64,000 nt of DNA from Lucinisca nassula (GCA_963580285.1 OY757016.1:44469124-44533123); one strand, 5' to 3'. Numbered from the stretch's first letter, positions 31,983 through 41,760 are shown. Numbers and translations: made by a program. The notes: generated by a model not told the origin, from the letters alone.

Positions 31983-32440
31983 GAAAAAGTTATATGAATT
32001 ATAAGATAACTGTCTTCAAGATGGACATATGGGGAAGTAAACTATTGTTTCAGTTGTCATAAATTTTGTTTTAAGGGGACATATTAGCACAGCCGTGAAA
32101 TACCCTTTGTGACAAATAAAAAATCCAAGAAATGTGAGCAACATAAAGCAAAGACCAGTCAATAAAAAAGTGATGTCATGACATCAGGTTTCTGACAGTA
32201 TTATCTAGGGAATAACTTCATTGAAAAATTGTCATTTTGGGAACTAAATTGTCAGTTTTGTGGTCGGAAATTTCATTTTATGGTGACATCAGTGGCACCA
32301 TATAACACAATTTACAACCCTAAAACCAAACATTTACACCCCGTCTGACAATTTTCAGTACAATCATCCCCATCCTCAATATTTTTTTCACTTGTTTTGT
32401 TAAATTTTTTACAAAGCTGCAAGTGCTTTGAGCTGCATAA
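31983..32440 (-). other. Intron 2, unassigned part
   Basis: The acceptor tract of exon 3 is at 31983-31995. The rest shows a short GTCATGACATCA palindrome near 32170-32190 but no recognisable element. Confidence 0.4.
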
Positions 32441-32527
32441 AACCAAATGCCAGCCTACGAACGGTTACATGATGAAGTTGGGTGGTATATAAGCCAGAAC
32501 CTGGCAACTCTTACAAGGAGCCTACCA

Positions 32528-32742
32528 TTAACCCTTTTGTACCAAATGGAATCTTCCTCCTTATGTATACCAGGAGTCCATTTCAAAATTTAGGGATGTC
32601 AGGTTGTTTTTTACTTCAAAATTTATTTGGAAAATGGCTTAACTTTTCACAAACAGTGTAGGCCCTGATCAGACGCCGCATTCTGCGGCATCTGATCTGG
32701 GCCTGCACTGTTTGCCCTGGTACCGATTACTAAATGGGTTAA
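32528..32742 (+). mobile_element. TTAA element alpha, copy 3, inside the LINE
   Basis: TTAA at 32528-32531 and 32739-32742. Removing it joins CCTACCATT to AAAGTGAAAGG and restores the LINE frame (EPTIKVKGQ). Hairpin arms ATCAGACGCCGCA / TGCGGCATCTGAT. Confidence 0.82.
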
Positions 32743-32875
32743 AGTGAAAGGTCAAGGACTGCAAGTGATGGACAAGTTCTCCTACCTTAGAGTTAAAAGC
32801 ACATTGTAAAAAGTTGTCCATACCAACAATGAAGTCAATGCCAATATTGCCAAAGCAAATGCAACATTTGGCCGA

Positions 32876-33171
32876 GCAGCCCCCGCCCATTGGGGCTTGA
32901 AGAAATAAATGCGCTGCGTGATGCCTCCACGCAGAGCTGAATCTGATCACACACTAGTACTGGTAAACCGCTTAGAGGATATAAGCCTGCCCAGGCAAAG
33001 AGGTGTGAGTCAGACCGTCCATGCTTATAAACCCTATTGGTTTCATTGGGCGACAGGGCTTGAGATGTCATTTCATCTCAATGTCGGGTAAAAGTCCCAC
33101 AAAATTGGAAGGAACGTCTCCAAATGACTGTTGACGGGGACGTTAAACATCAAATCAAACAAACAAAACAA
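32876..33171 (+). mobile_element. SINE-A copy inside the LINE, 13-bp target-site duplication
   Basis: AACATTTGGCCGA flanks it at 32863-32875 and 33172-33184. Removal restores the LINE peptide ATFGRLCARVWD. Confidence 0.92.
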
Positions 33172-33256
33172 AACATTTGGCCGACTATGCGCACGTGTTT
33201 GGGATCCAAGTGGAATCAGACATGACAAAGCTGGAAGTCTGCAGAGCTATTATATA

Positions 33257-33419
33257 CAGTAAATTTCCTATATTAAGACCACCTTTTGGACTGTTCAAAT
33301 GTGATCTTAAAACCACTTTTGAACACTTTTATGCAGAGAATAACTGCAACTTACTAAATAAGTTTTTTACAACAGAATTAGTCTTAATTTTAGGTGGTCT
33401 TAATAGCGGAATTTCACTG
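33257..33419. mobile_element. TA element R, copy 2, inside the LINE
   Basis: Ends CAGTAAATTTCCTATATTAA and TTAATAGCGGAATTTCACTG are inverted and flanked by TA (33255-33256, 33420-33421). Confidence 0.82.
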
Positions 33420-33474
33420 TATATGTGAATCTTGGACAATTTACCAATGACATTCCACTTCCATACAAGCTGTC

Positions 33475-33710
33475 TTAAGGGGAAAGGGAACACCTGGCAG
33501 ATTTTTCCACTATTTCTCAAAGGGAGACAACTTTCTGAACTTCCTGTTCACTTTTCTATAAGCTCTGTGCCACGGAAAAAGGGGTCAACTCTTAAAGGAA
33601 AGAATTTGCTCCATAGGAGCAAATTCTTTCCTTTAAGAGTTGACCCCTATTGCCATGGGAGACACTTTTGCCGGAGTTGCCTCCCCTAAAGGTGTCCCCA
33701 TTCCCCTTAA
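33475..33710 (+). mobile_element. TTAA element beta, copy 2, inside the LINE
   Basis: TTAA flanks, with inverted ends GGGGAAAGGGAACACCT / AGGTGTCCCCATTCCCC and a perfect central hairpin (33591-33648) with arms of about 26 bp containing GGAAAGAATTTGCTCC. Excision leaves CTTAAGTGG, in frame with the LINE. Confidence 0.85.
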
Positions 33711-33890
33711 GTGGCGACATAGGACTCCAGGCACAGAAGTCCTGAAAAGGACAGTGATACAGAAAGTACATACTCTTTGAGGCACAGGAAAGATGGATAG
33801 GCTAAGTTATCAGAATGCAGGATAAACATTTGCCTATGGAAATCCTCTGTGGAAAACTACAAGGGGGAAAACGCTCATTGGGTTTAGAAA

Positions 33891-34659
33891 CAAGAATTCC
33901 GCCGAAGGCTATGTCACGCCTGTGGGGGCGCAAAGTCACCCAACCATGACATGTAGGTCAAGGTCAAACATAGATGCTTGCATAAAAGTTTCCATTCTTA
34001 AATGCAAGCTTGTACTAAGTATCATTAATGAAGCTCTAATACTCCTGAGAAATGAACTTAACCATTAGTGTGAACGCTAGGGTGGTCGCAATATTTTACA
34101 AAGTCGGTGAACCATGAAATTTAGGTCAAGGTCAAATATGGATGCTTGCATTTAAGTTACCATCCCCAGATACAAGTTTGTACCAAGTGTCATTAACAAA
34201 GCTCTTTTAGTTCTTGAGAAATAAACTTGATCATTAGGGTGAACGCTAGGGTGCAAAGTCAGTGAACCATGAAATGTAGGTCAAGGTCAAATATGATGCT
34301 TGCATTTAAGTTGCATCCACAGATACAAGTTTGTACCAAATATCATTAATGAAGCTCTTATAGTTCTTGAGAAATAAACTTGACCATTAGGGTGAACGCT
34401 AGGGTGGTCGCAATATTTAACAAAGTTAGTGAACCATGAAATATAGGTCAAGGTCAAATATGGATGCATGCATTTAAGTTACCATCCCCAGATACAAGTT
34501 TGTACCAAGTATCATTAATGAAGCTCTTATAGTTCTTAAGATATAAACTTGACCATTAGTGATTGCTAGGGTGGTCGCAAATGTTGACGCCTTGACAAAC
34601 GGACGGGTAGAAAACCGGGCGCCTACATAGTGCCATGCTAATAGCAGGCGCGACCAAAA
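33891..34659 (+). mobile_element. H-type array element inside the LINE
   Basis: Starts CAAGAATTCCGCCGAAGGC and has the subterminal TCACGCCTGTGGGGGCGC. About four monomers of 165-175 bp follow (GTAGGTCAAGGTCAAATATG, GATACAAGTTTGTACCAAG). It ends with a short ACGGACGG remnant and hairpin AGTGCCATGCTA / TAGCAGGCGCGAC then AAAAA. Confidence 0.78.
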
Positions 34660-34952
34660 AGGACACAAGGACACCCTCAAAGCCTCCTTCAAGGGCTTCA
34701 ACATACCAACAAAGTCATGGGAACAAATTGCATATGACAGACCAACGTGGAAACGCGTCACAAGAAAGGATGCTGGTGAATATGATGCAAAAATAATCAG
34801 AAAAGCCGAGCAAGAACATGATCAGTGGAAAGCCAGAGCAAAACAGCCAGAATGCTTCGCCATCAGAGCTGTCTTCCTCAAACTGACTTGCTCTATCTGA
34901 AGCAGGCTGTTTAGAGCTAAGAATGGTCTCACTAACTACTTTAAGCATTTGA

Positions 34953-35196
34953 TTAAGGGGAATGGGAACACCTGGTAGATTTTTCCACCATTTTTCAAAG
35001 CGAAATAACTTACGGGACTTCCTGTTCACTTTTCTATAAGCCCTGTTCCACTAAAAAAAAGGGATCAACTCTTAAAGGAAAGAATTTGCTCCTCAGAAGC
35101 AAATTCTTTCCTTTAAGAGTTGATCCCTATTGACATAAAAGACAAAAATATTTTTGAAGGAGTTGCCTCCCCTGAAGGCCAATCCATTCCCCTTAA
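34953..35196 (+). mobile_element. TTAA element beta, copy 3
   Basis: TTAA at 34953-34956 and 35193-35196, with ends GGGGAATGGGAACACC / GGCCAATCCATTCCCC. Hairpin arms CTCTTAAAGGAAAGAATTTG / CAAATTCTTTCCTTTAAGAG at about 35065-35124. It sits in the LINE zinc-knuckle region. Confidence 0.85.
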
Positions 35197-35215
35197 GATT
35201 GGTCAATGACAAGAC

Positions 35216-35590
35216 AAACTATAATAATAGGAATTCATGCTTCCAATGGCTTCATCAGGATTCTGTCTTACCTGGATGTATCATTTCTATAACTTGTTTT
35301 TACAAAAAAAGTTTCAAATATAATGGTGATATTCATTAACAAATGTTGCAGAATAACGTGACAGTAACATTCACAATGCATTGATTTAAATAGGAAATTA
35401 GATCGTCAGGGAATGGCATTTCATAGATTTCGCTGAATATGTGCGTCTTCCATGTGGCCATATCATGACAAAATTCATTTGTGGTGCCTATCACGAACAC
35501 TGAATAACACAAACTTTGAAACAGACTGGCCAGCAATTTCGTCAACTGTATACAATCCAGTGAATTTTGAAAGCAGTTCAATAACTCCGT
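35216..35590. other. Intron sequence, nothing recognised
   Basis: A short open frame on the minus strand (35336-35581) has no splice signals or recognisable motif, so I treat it as chance. Confidence 0.4.
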
Positions 35591-35591
35591 T

Positions 35592-36060
35592 TATCATACG
35601 ACATCGAGACTGAGAATGTTATAACGCCATGTATTAAATTCAATAATCCACTTGTGAATTAAATATGCAAATTAGTTAGATGCTTCCGAGTTCCAGTAAG
35701 CACTGTGGTGCAGTGGTAAAGCATTGGATTTGAAATCGAGAGGTACCCGGTTCAATCCCCGCAAGCGCCAAGTGTTGATTCCTTGAGCAAGAGACTTTAT
35801 CCACATTGCTTAGTACTGGTTCCTACCAAGGCAAAGAGGGCCACATGGAAGATTAGTACTAGTACTCAATGTGTTACCCTCTATAAATAAGGTCTATTAT
35901 TATTATAATTCATGTTACACATAGGACATCCTTGACTAATGGTGGAATATTGACATTTTTTAATAAACAATCGTGAATACAATGCGTTTAAAATGTCATA
36001 AGTTAAATAGAACCTTGCATTTTTGCTCATGTACATGCATTATTAAATTTATTAAACTTG
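35592..36060 (-). mobile_element. Hairpin element M, copy 2, split by SINE-V
   Basis: Left part 35592-35692 and right part 35921-36060 align with copy 3 at 41185-41575 (ACTAATGGTGGAAT, AATGCGTTTAAAATGTCATA). The palindrome is only half present. Confidence 0.65.
35695..35920 (+). mobile_element. SINE-V (tRNA-derived, ATT tail)
   Basis: A box TGGTGCAGTGGTAAAGC (35705-35721) and B box CGGTTCAATCCCCGC (35749-35763). The 3' end is CTATAAATAAGG followed by TATTATTATTATAATT. The clearest pol III promoter pair in the window. Only one copy was found. Confidence 0.82.
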
Positions 36061-36104
36061 TATAGGAAAATACAATCATTAAAGCCCGTTTTGCCTTATC
36101 TTTC

Positions 36105-36276
36105 AAACAATGTATATCTAGATCAGATGGCTTCTGAAAAAGCCATCTGAGCAGGATCTACATTGTTTGTCATTCAGATTATGAATTTATTGCAATAATT
36201 TGCATCAAGCATCCTAATTGGTTGATAATCGGTAGTCCGTATGGCAGATTAAAATATTCAGCAGGACAAGGGTTAA
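36105..36276 (-). mobile_element. TTAA element gamma, left-truncated
   Basis: Hairpin arms AGATGGCTTCTG / AAGCCATCTGA at 36123-36152 and a right end ATATTCAGCAGGACAAGGGTTAA. Confidence 0.6.
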
Positions 36277-36704
36277 GTTTGCTGCTTGCATGTAATACAA
36301 ATAGCAAGTATGTGGTCTGTTTTGTTTATCTTGTCTGATTAGCCATAACTATCTTTTATACAGCTCAGCAGAAAATCTGAGGGCAGGTATCAATACTCAC
36401 TCATTCAGCACCCTCTGCAAAGCTTAAAATTTACATAATGTCAATTTTCATGCTTCAGGAACAACAATCTGGCTCAAGATACTGCTTAAATTTCTGCTAC
36501 TTTCCATGCACTATATACCAAATTTCACTGCTCTGAACCCTCTTTATGCCGACATTCTTTATAACCGCAAAACTTGTTATAACAACAATTTCAATGGAAT
36601 GACGTCTTAGCTAAAGGCTTAGCCTCGATTTGGAGTGGAGTGGGCTTCCCTCGGGTTGGAAATACACAATTTGAGTCCATAATCATTAAAGATTCTTGTA
36701 ATCT
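36277..36704. other. Intron sequence with TIR-element remnant
   Basis: ACCCTCTTTATGCCGACATTC near 36540 and TCCTCTGCATAAAGAG near 37275 look like the two ends of another element that spans the SINE-A at 36715. The remainder is unassigned. Confidence 0.4.
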
Positions 36705-36714
36705 AATACTCCAA

Positions 36715-37020
36715 AACGGCCCCCGCCCGTCGGGGCTTGAAGAAATAGTTTGGCTGCATGATGCTTCCACGCAGAGCTGAATCCGACCCGCACACGAGTA
36801 CAGGTAACCCGCTTAGAGGATCTAAGCCTGCCCAGGCAAAGTGGTGCGAGTGTCGGACTGTCCATGCTTATAAACCCTATTGGTTTCTTTTGGCGACAGG
36901 GCCTGAGATGTCATTTCATCTCAATGTCGGGTAAAAGTCCCACAAAATTGGAAGCAACGTCTCCAAAATGACCTTTACAGGTTGACGGTGATGTTAAACC
37001 ACAAATCAAACAAACAAACA
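36715..37020 (+). mobile_element. SINE-A copy with 10-bp target-site duplication
   Basis: AATACTCCAA at 36705-36714 and 37021-37030. Complete head GGCCCCCGCCCGTCGGGGC and (CAAA) tail. Confidence 0.9.
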
Positions 37021-37197
37021 AATACTCCAAGAAACAAATTTTATAGATATTTGTTAGAATCGCCAACATTTGTTTTTTAGAGTAACAATGGGGAAAAGGC
37101 CTTTTATTACCTATCATACTCCCAACTGGGATTCTTTATAACAGCAAATTCTTTATAACGGCACAATATTAGGGAACAAATACATGTACTGTCGTTA

Positions 37198-37258
37198 TGA
37201 GTGAGTGTTTGAGTTTTACGTCCCACCAACAGCTAAGGTCATATGGAGACGGGAGTAC
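37198..37258 (-). mobile_element. SINE-S, head-truncated
   Basis: GAGTGAGTGTTTGAGTTTTA to CATATGGAGACGGGA. It is only the tail half, inserted near a TCGCTATAATGAGGGTCC element end. Confidence 0.65.
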
Positions 37259-37323
37259 TGTCGCTATAATGAGGGTCCTCTGCATAAAGAGAAAGAATTT
37301 ATTCCGGAGAAAAAAGTCATTAC

Positions 37324-37515
37324 CTGACTGAAGCACTTCATACTCCTATTCATCAGCATGGTGAGTCTAGCTTGTGATGCATTCATCTCCTTCGAGACAG
37401 ACTTGTACTGGCCTGAGTTTCTTTTAAGAGTTCCGAGGTTAGCGGTGAGGGAGTTGAAGTTCTCTTGTTCCCTACTCATTTCCCTCTGAAGAACTGTGAT
37501 CATCTCCAGGAGGTC
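37324..37515 (-). CDS. Exon 2 of the uncharacterised gene, 64 codons
   Basis: The acceptor CTCCCTACAG (AG at 37516-37517) opens in phase 0 with DLLEMITVLQREMSREQ and the exon ends MKCFSQ before donor GTAATG (GT at 37322-37323), again in phase 0. Hydrophobic residues recur at heptad-like spacing (LL-MI-VL), so the segment probably forms a coiled coil or helical bundle at the N-terminus. Both flanking introns are phase 0, so the exon could be skipped or swapped without frame damage. A near-identical partial copy lies 665 bp upstream on the gene strand (38179-38312). Confidence 0.85.
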
Positions 37516-37529
37516 CTGTAGGGAGATAT

Positions 37530-37755
37530 ATCGTATTTATCATTTGTATTCGGACAGACAGGCCTGGGCAATCAGTGTAGACCCTGATGAGACGTGGCTG
37601 AATGTGGTGTCTCATCAGGCTCTACACTGTTTGCCACTCATCCTGCTATTCTTAGACACAATAGCGGGTAGTAGATTGCAATTGTTCAAGATTTTAGAAC
37701 AAGTTAGTATGGTAAGGAACTGTGGTGTCCGAATTCTTAGGGTAAATATGGTAAG
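37530..37755. mobile_element. Hairpin element X, complete copy
   Basis: Ends TTTATCATTTGTATTCGGACA and TGTCCGAATTCTTAGGGTAAA are roughly inverted. Hairpin GTAGACCCTGATGAGAC / GTCTCATCAGGCTCTAC lies at 37577-37630. It starts just 15 bases upstream of exon 2 on the gene strand. Confidence 0.6.
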
Positions 37756-37805
37756 GCCCCAGATAAGTGGGACAATGAGGACAACTTTGAGACAGCTTTC
37801 CTTAT

Positions 37806-38176
37806 GTTGTGGGTTTTGTTTGATTTGCAGTTTATCAGCCCAGTCAACACTATTTAGGTCATAATTAGCCAGTCATAGCATAATGATTCTAAATACTGGG
37901 ACAGACAGGCTTAAGCAAACAGTGCAGACCCAGATCAGACTGCTCCTGAAGAAGCAGTCTGACCAGGGTCTACACTGTTTGACATTCCGTCGACACCTTT
38001 GGGACTCCTTCCTAAATCGTGAAACTAATTTGTCAAAATTTTAGGAGAATTACAGCAAGTCCTCAAGGGGTCGGAATTTTTAGGATTTTTACCATATTGA
38101 GGGCATACTGAGCAAGTCAGTTTACCAATTCACACTTCCTTGGCAGGCTTATAAATAAGCCATTAACCAGAACAGT
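37806..38176 (-). mobile_element. SINE-U fragment split by element W, joined to exon copy
   Basis: In minus-strand sense it begins CTGTTCTGGTTAATGGC, exactly where the exon-2 copy breaks off. It is interrupted by W (37885-38098) and ends with the GTGTTGACTGGGCTGATAAAC tail at 37806. Confidence 0.7.
37885..38098. mobile_element. Hairpin element W, copy 2
   Basis: Hairpin arms CAGACTGCTCCTG / GAAGCAGTCTG within outer AACAGTGCAGACCC / GGGTCTACACTGTT. Flanks of SINE-U resume on both sides. Confidence 0.6.
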
Positions 38177-38178
38177 CT

Positions 38179-38312
38179 CCTTCGAGACAGACTTGTACTG
38201 GCCTGAGTTTCTTTTCAGAGTTCCGAGGTTAGCGGTGAGTGAGTTAAAGTTTTCTTGTTCCCTACTCATCTCCCTCTGAAGAACGGTGATCATCTCCAGG
38301 AGGTCCTGTAGT
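38179..38312 (-). pseudogene. Partial duplicate of exon 2 with synonymous-only changes
   Basis: After an acceptor-like TTTCTCACTACAG it encodes the same 43 residues as exon 2 (DLLEMITVL to SVSKE). Six bases differ and all six are third-position synonymous changes (ACA/ACC, GAA/GAG, GAG/GAA, TTC/TTT, TCC/TCA, CTT/CTG). The last third of the exon and its donor are replaced by SINE-U sequence, in which the frame reads about 20 more residues before TGA. Intron flanks beyond about 12 bases do not match. It may be a former mutually exclusive exon, or an alternative terminal exon. Confidence 0.75.
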
Positions 38313-38599
38313 GAGAAAAATTATTAAACTCATATCCCTCAGCTAAGCAGGAGTAATGCGGACTAATTGTGTTGGGTTTAACAACATGTCAACCCTTGTA
38401 GGTCATTTTGAGTTGTTTCCCAAGGAAAGGGAGAAAGAAAAGAGAAAGAAGAGATATTAGAGAAGATTAACCCATTTGGTATCGGAAACCCCTAAAGGGG
38501 GTAATTGGCAAACAGTGCAGGCCCAGATCAGACAGTGCAGAATGCGGTGTCTGATCACGGCCTACATAGTTTGCAAACAGTTCAGCCATTTTCCTTATA

Positions 38600-40512
38600 C
38601 AAGAATTCGGCAGAAGGCGGCGTCGCACCTGCTGGGGGCAAAAGTCATAGAAGCCACAATCAGAATGTTGTTATTAATTAAGTAAATTTCATAGCAGTTG
38701 ATAGTTGATGTAAAATGTGTCAAAGTCACTGGACCAAAAATATAGGCCATGGTCACCAGGTCAAGGTACGTGCCAAATCAGTACAATGAGAAGAAGTACT
38801 ATGCAAAGTTTGGTGGCTGTAGGCCATTTATTTAAGACATATTGAACATTGACGAAAAAGTCGCTGGAGTGCATAATATAGGTTAATGTCACCAGGTCAA
38901 GGTACCCACAGAGTCAGTAAATGTAGGAGAAGCACTATGCAAGGTTTGGTGGTTGTAGGCCTTATAGTTAAGAAGATATGGAATGTTGACCTAAAATGTG
39001 TTAAAGTCAATGGAGTGCAAAAAATAAGTCAAGGTCACCAAGTCAAGGTACCTGCATAGTCAGTACATCTAGGAGAACCACTATGCAAGATTTGGTGGTT
39101 GCAGGCCTTTTATTTGAGAAGATCTGGAACATTGACGCAAATTTTGTCAAAAGTCAATGGAGGGTAAAATATAGGTCAAGGTCACCAAGTCAAGGTACCT
39201 GCAGAATCAGTACATCCAGGAGCAGCATTATGCAAGCTTTGATGGTTGTAGGCCTTTTATTTTTAGAGATCTGGAACTTCGACATAAACATTTGTCAAAG
39301 TCCCTGGAGCGTAAAATATAGGTCAAGGTCACCGGGTCAAGGTACCTGCAGAGTCAGTACATCTAGGAGAAGCACTATGCAAGATTAGATGGCTGTGGGC
39401 CTTTTATTTGAGGAGATCTGGAACTTGATGTAAAATGTGTCAAAGTCAGCGGAGCGTAAAATATAGGTCAAGGTCACCATGTCAAGGTACCTGCAGAGTC
39501 AATACATCTAGGAGAAACACTATTCAAGATTTTATTGGTGTAGGCCTTTTATTTGAGAAGATCTGGAACATTGACGTAATTTGTGTCAAACTCACTGAAG
39601 CGTAAAATATAGGTCAAGGTCACCGGGTCAAGGTGCTTGCCTAGTCAGGAGCTCAGGGTGATGTTTCATGAAAGGTTTGATGGTTGTTTAGTCTTATAAT
39701 TGATTACAATACAAACTTCGACGTAAATGTTGAACTTCAGCGTAATGGTAAAAGTCACTGGAGCGCAAAATTTAGGTCAAATTCACCAGGTCAAGGTGCT
39801 TACAAAGTGAAAAGGTCTACGAGATGTTTCATGTAAGGTTTGATGGTAGCTGAGGTTTGTAAAATAAAAACTTTGACGTAAATGTCGAACTTTGACGTAA
39901 ATGTCGAACTTCGACGTAATGGTCAAAGTCACTCGAGCGCAAAATATAGGTCAAATTCACCAGGTCAAGGTGCTTACAAAGTGAGAAGGTCTATGAGATG
40001 TTTCATGTAAGGTTTGATGGTAGCTGAGGTCTGTAAAATAAAAACTTTGACGTAAATGTCGAACTTCGACGTAAATGTCGAACTTTGACGTAATGGTCAA
40101 AGTCACTGGAGCGCAAAATATAGGTCAAAATCACCAGGTCAAGGTGCTTACAAAGTGAGAAGGTCTATGAGATGTTTCTTGTAAGGTTTGATGGTAGCTG
40201 AGGGTTGTAAAATAAAAACTTTGACGTAAATGTCGAACTTCGACGTAAATGTCGAACTTTGACGTAATGGTCAAAGTCACTGGAGCGCAAAATATAGGTC
40301 AAAATCACCAGGTCAAGGTGCTTACAAAGTGAGAAGGTCTATGAGATGTTTCTTGTAAGGTTTGATGGTAGCTGAGGGTTGTAAAATAAAAACTTTGACG
40401 TAAATGTCGAACTTTGACGTAAATGTTAACAGACGGACGGACGAACAGACGGACGCATGGACGGAAAATCGGACGCCTATGTCGCACCCTGCTATAAGCA
40501 GGTGTGACAAAA
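38600..40512 (+). mobile_element. I-type array element
   Basis: Begins CAAGAATTCGGCAGAAGGC with subterminal GTCGCACCTGCT. Two monomer types follow: about seven of about 148 bp (GGTCAAGGTCACCAAGTCAAG, GCACTATGCAAG) and then about four of about 145-170 bp rich in TTTGACGTAAATGTCGAAC, the last three nearly identical. An ACGGACGG stretch and hairpin GTCGCACCCTGCT / AGCAGGTGTGAC with AAAAA close it. Confidence 0.82.
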
Positions 40513-40600
40513 ATTTGAAGATTTCCAAATAAAATTTGAAGAAAACACAACAACACACCCTTAAATTTTAAAATGGATTTGCGCTATATATAGGGTGGAA

Positions 40601-41022
40601 TATAAGAATCTTATATGGGTGTGAGGGGTGGATGGAAAAATCCGTCCCGAGCGTCATTGTCTGGCATCGCGAGGCTTGCCGAGTGATGCCGGACAGTGAT
40701 CCCGAGGGACAGATTTTTCCATCCTCCCCTCACACCCATATAGGATTCTTTTTCTTGCATACCTTCCATTTTAGCATGGATTTTTAATGCTGCAGTCACT
40801 TCGATTACCTACGTCCACCATATTGTGTTGACACTGCAGGAATGTAAAGTGACGTCACGTAACGTGCTGTGACGTCAACCTTAACTACGGCGCACACAAG
40901 GTGGTAATTAACCAGTGCATTTATCAAACACGCGATTATATTCGATTTTGGGTCGGAACACCAGGGTTAGAACATAAATTTCTATCCCAGGTTAAAATCG
41001 CGGATTTCCTTGTCTGGTGTGC
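40601..41022. mobile_element. Foldback element nested in alpha
   Basis: Palindrome of about 145 bp (40602-40752): TATATGGGTGTGAGGGGTGG pairs with CCTCCCCTCACACCCATATA, and inside it GGGACAGATTTTTCCATCC pairs with GGATGGAAAAATCCGTCCC. A second part contains repeated GACGTCA motifs. Confidence 0.6.
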
Positions 41023-41135
41023 AAGAAGATTCCATCTGCTACAAGAAGGATTAAAGGCAGGGACAGGGAATAAAGGGGCAAATTAAAGAAAGTGCAGAAA
41101 CAGAAGAAATAACAACATTCCTCCTCTACCCTTAC

Positions 41136-41156
41136 CTGCTGCAAGGACTGTAAGCC
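41136..41156 (-). CDS. Possible 7-codon microexon GLQSLQQ
   Basis: CCCAAG|GGCTTACAGTCCTTGCAGCAG|GTAAGG reads as a 21-base in-phase exon with a strong donor. The peptide would insert one heptad between exon 1 (..KMTLK) and exon 2 (DLLEM..). The acceptor is weak (AAG, poor pyrimidine tract). A 12-base version starting after TTACAG is also in phase. Only transcript data could settle it. Confidence 0.25.
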
Positions 41157-41184
41157 CTTGGGTGCCCTGGTGACATAAGATATA

Positions 41185-41575
41185 GGGGATCTTACATGAG
41201 TGCTCATGTATTATTGAATTTATTAAACGAGTTGAGGAAAAGGGATAAAATGCGAGGCTTTGCCGAACATTTTATCCCTTTTCCTCAACAAGTTTAATAA
41301 ATTCAATAATACATGAGCACGAATGCAAGATTCTACTTATTATATGACATTTAAAACGCATTTTATTCAAGATTGTTCACAAAAATTCCACCATTAGTAA
41401 ACACGACGTCGTAAAGGACGTCGTACAACGTCGTACATGTAAAGTTACAGGATGTATCTAACTAATTGGCATTTTTAATCCACTAGTGGATTATCGAAAA
41501 TATTACATGGCGTTATTACACTCTCAGACGCGACGTCATATGATAAATAGGATACCTTCGCCTCACCTAACCACC
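41185..41575 (+). mobile_element. Hairpin element M, copy 3, with near-perfect 58-bp arms
   Basis: GTGCTCATGTATTATTGAAT...GGGATAAAATG (41190-41249) pairs with CATTTTATCCC...CATGAGCAC (41267-41322), loop CGAGGCTTTGCCGAA. Downstream are ACGTCGTA repeats and GACGTCATATGATAAAT. Confidence 0.7.
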
Positions 41576-41760
41576 CAGAAAGGAGTAATGTGAAACATTT
41601 TTGTAAAGTTTTTCTTATTTCTCCATTGAATGACTATGTTGTGGGTACTAAGTCTTGTAAGAATGGCTTCAATGACTATTGTTTTCTTAAATAAGGAAAA
41701 TTATCCCTCAATTATCCTCAATACGCTTCCTGAGACGGAGCTATGAAACTCATGGGATAC
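41576..41760. other. Unassigned intron sequence
   Basis: A half P palindrome (GTTGTGGGTACTAAGTCTTG, about 41637) is the only recognisable part. Confidence 0.35.

Larger units (their letters stand above)
32440..35215 (+). pseudogene. LINE reverse-transcriptase 3' region, broken by six insertions
   Basis: Six-frame reading outside the insertions gives a collinear LINE ORF2 C-terminus: KPEPGNSYKEPTI (32480-32527), GQGLQVMDKFSYL and VNANIAKANATFGR (32743-32875), MTKLEVCRAII (33222-33254), CESWTIYQ and FHTSCLKW (33424-33720), then TEVLKR, RWIG, RMQDKHLPMEILCGKL (to 33888), and from 34661 GHKDTLKASFKGFNIPTKSW to KAEQEHDQWKARAK. It closes with a C2H2-like knuckle SRLFRAKNGLTNYFKH in which the second Cys codon is TGA. 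Several frame breaks and stops exist. The clade (Jockey/CR1/RTE-like) is not resolved. Catalytic RT motifs lie upstream and are absent. Confidence 0.8.
38467..41054 (-). mobile_element. TTAA element alpha, copy 5, carrying two large insertions
   Basis: TTAA at 38467-38470 (CCCATTTGGTATC) and 41051-41054 (CTACAAGAAGGATTAA). Alpha sequence is found at 38467-38599, 40513-40600 and about 41022-41054, separated by the I-type array element and a foldback element. Confidence 0.7.

Noticed and set aside
33432..33689. 85-codon plus-strand frame MDNLPMTF...
   Set aside because: It fuses a LINE fragment with the beta element across a TTAA insertion, so it is not a gene.
35695..35765. Functional tRNA gene
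   Set aside because: A and B boxes are present but no cloverleaf acceptor stem closes, and an ATT-tailed body follows, so it is a SINE head. The same applies to SINE-S, T and U heads.
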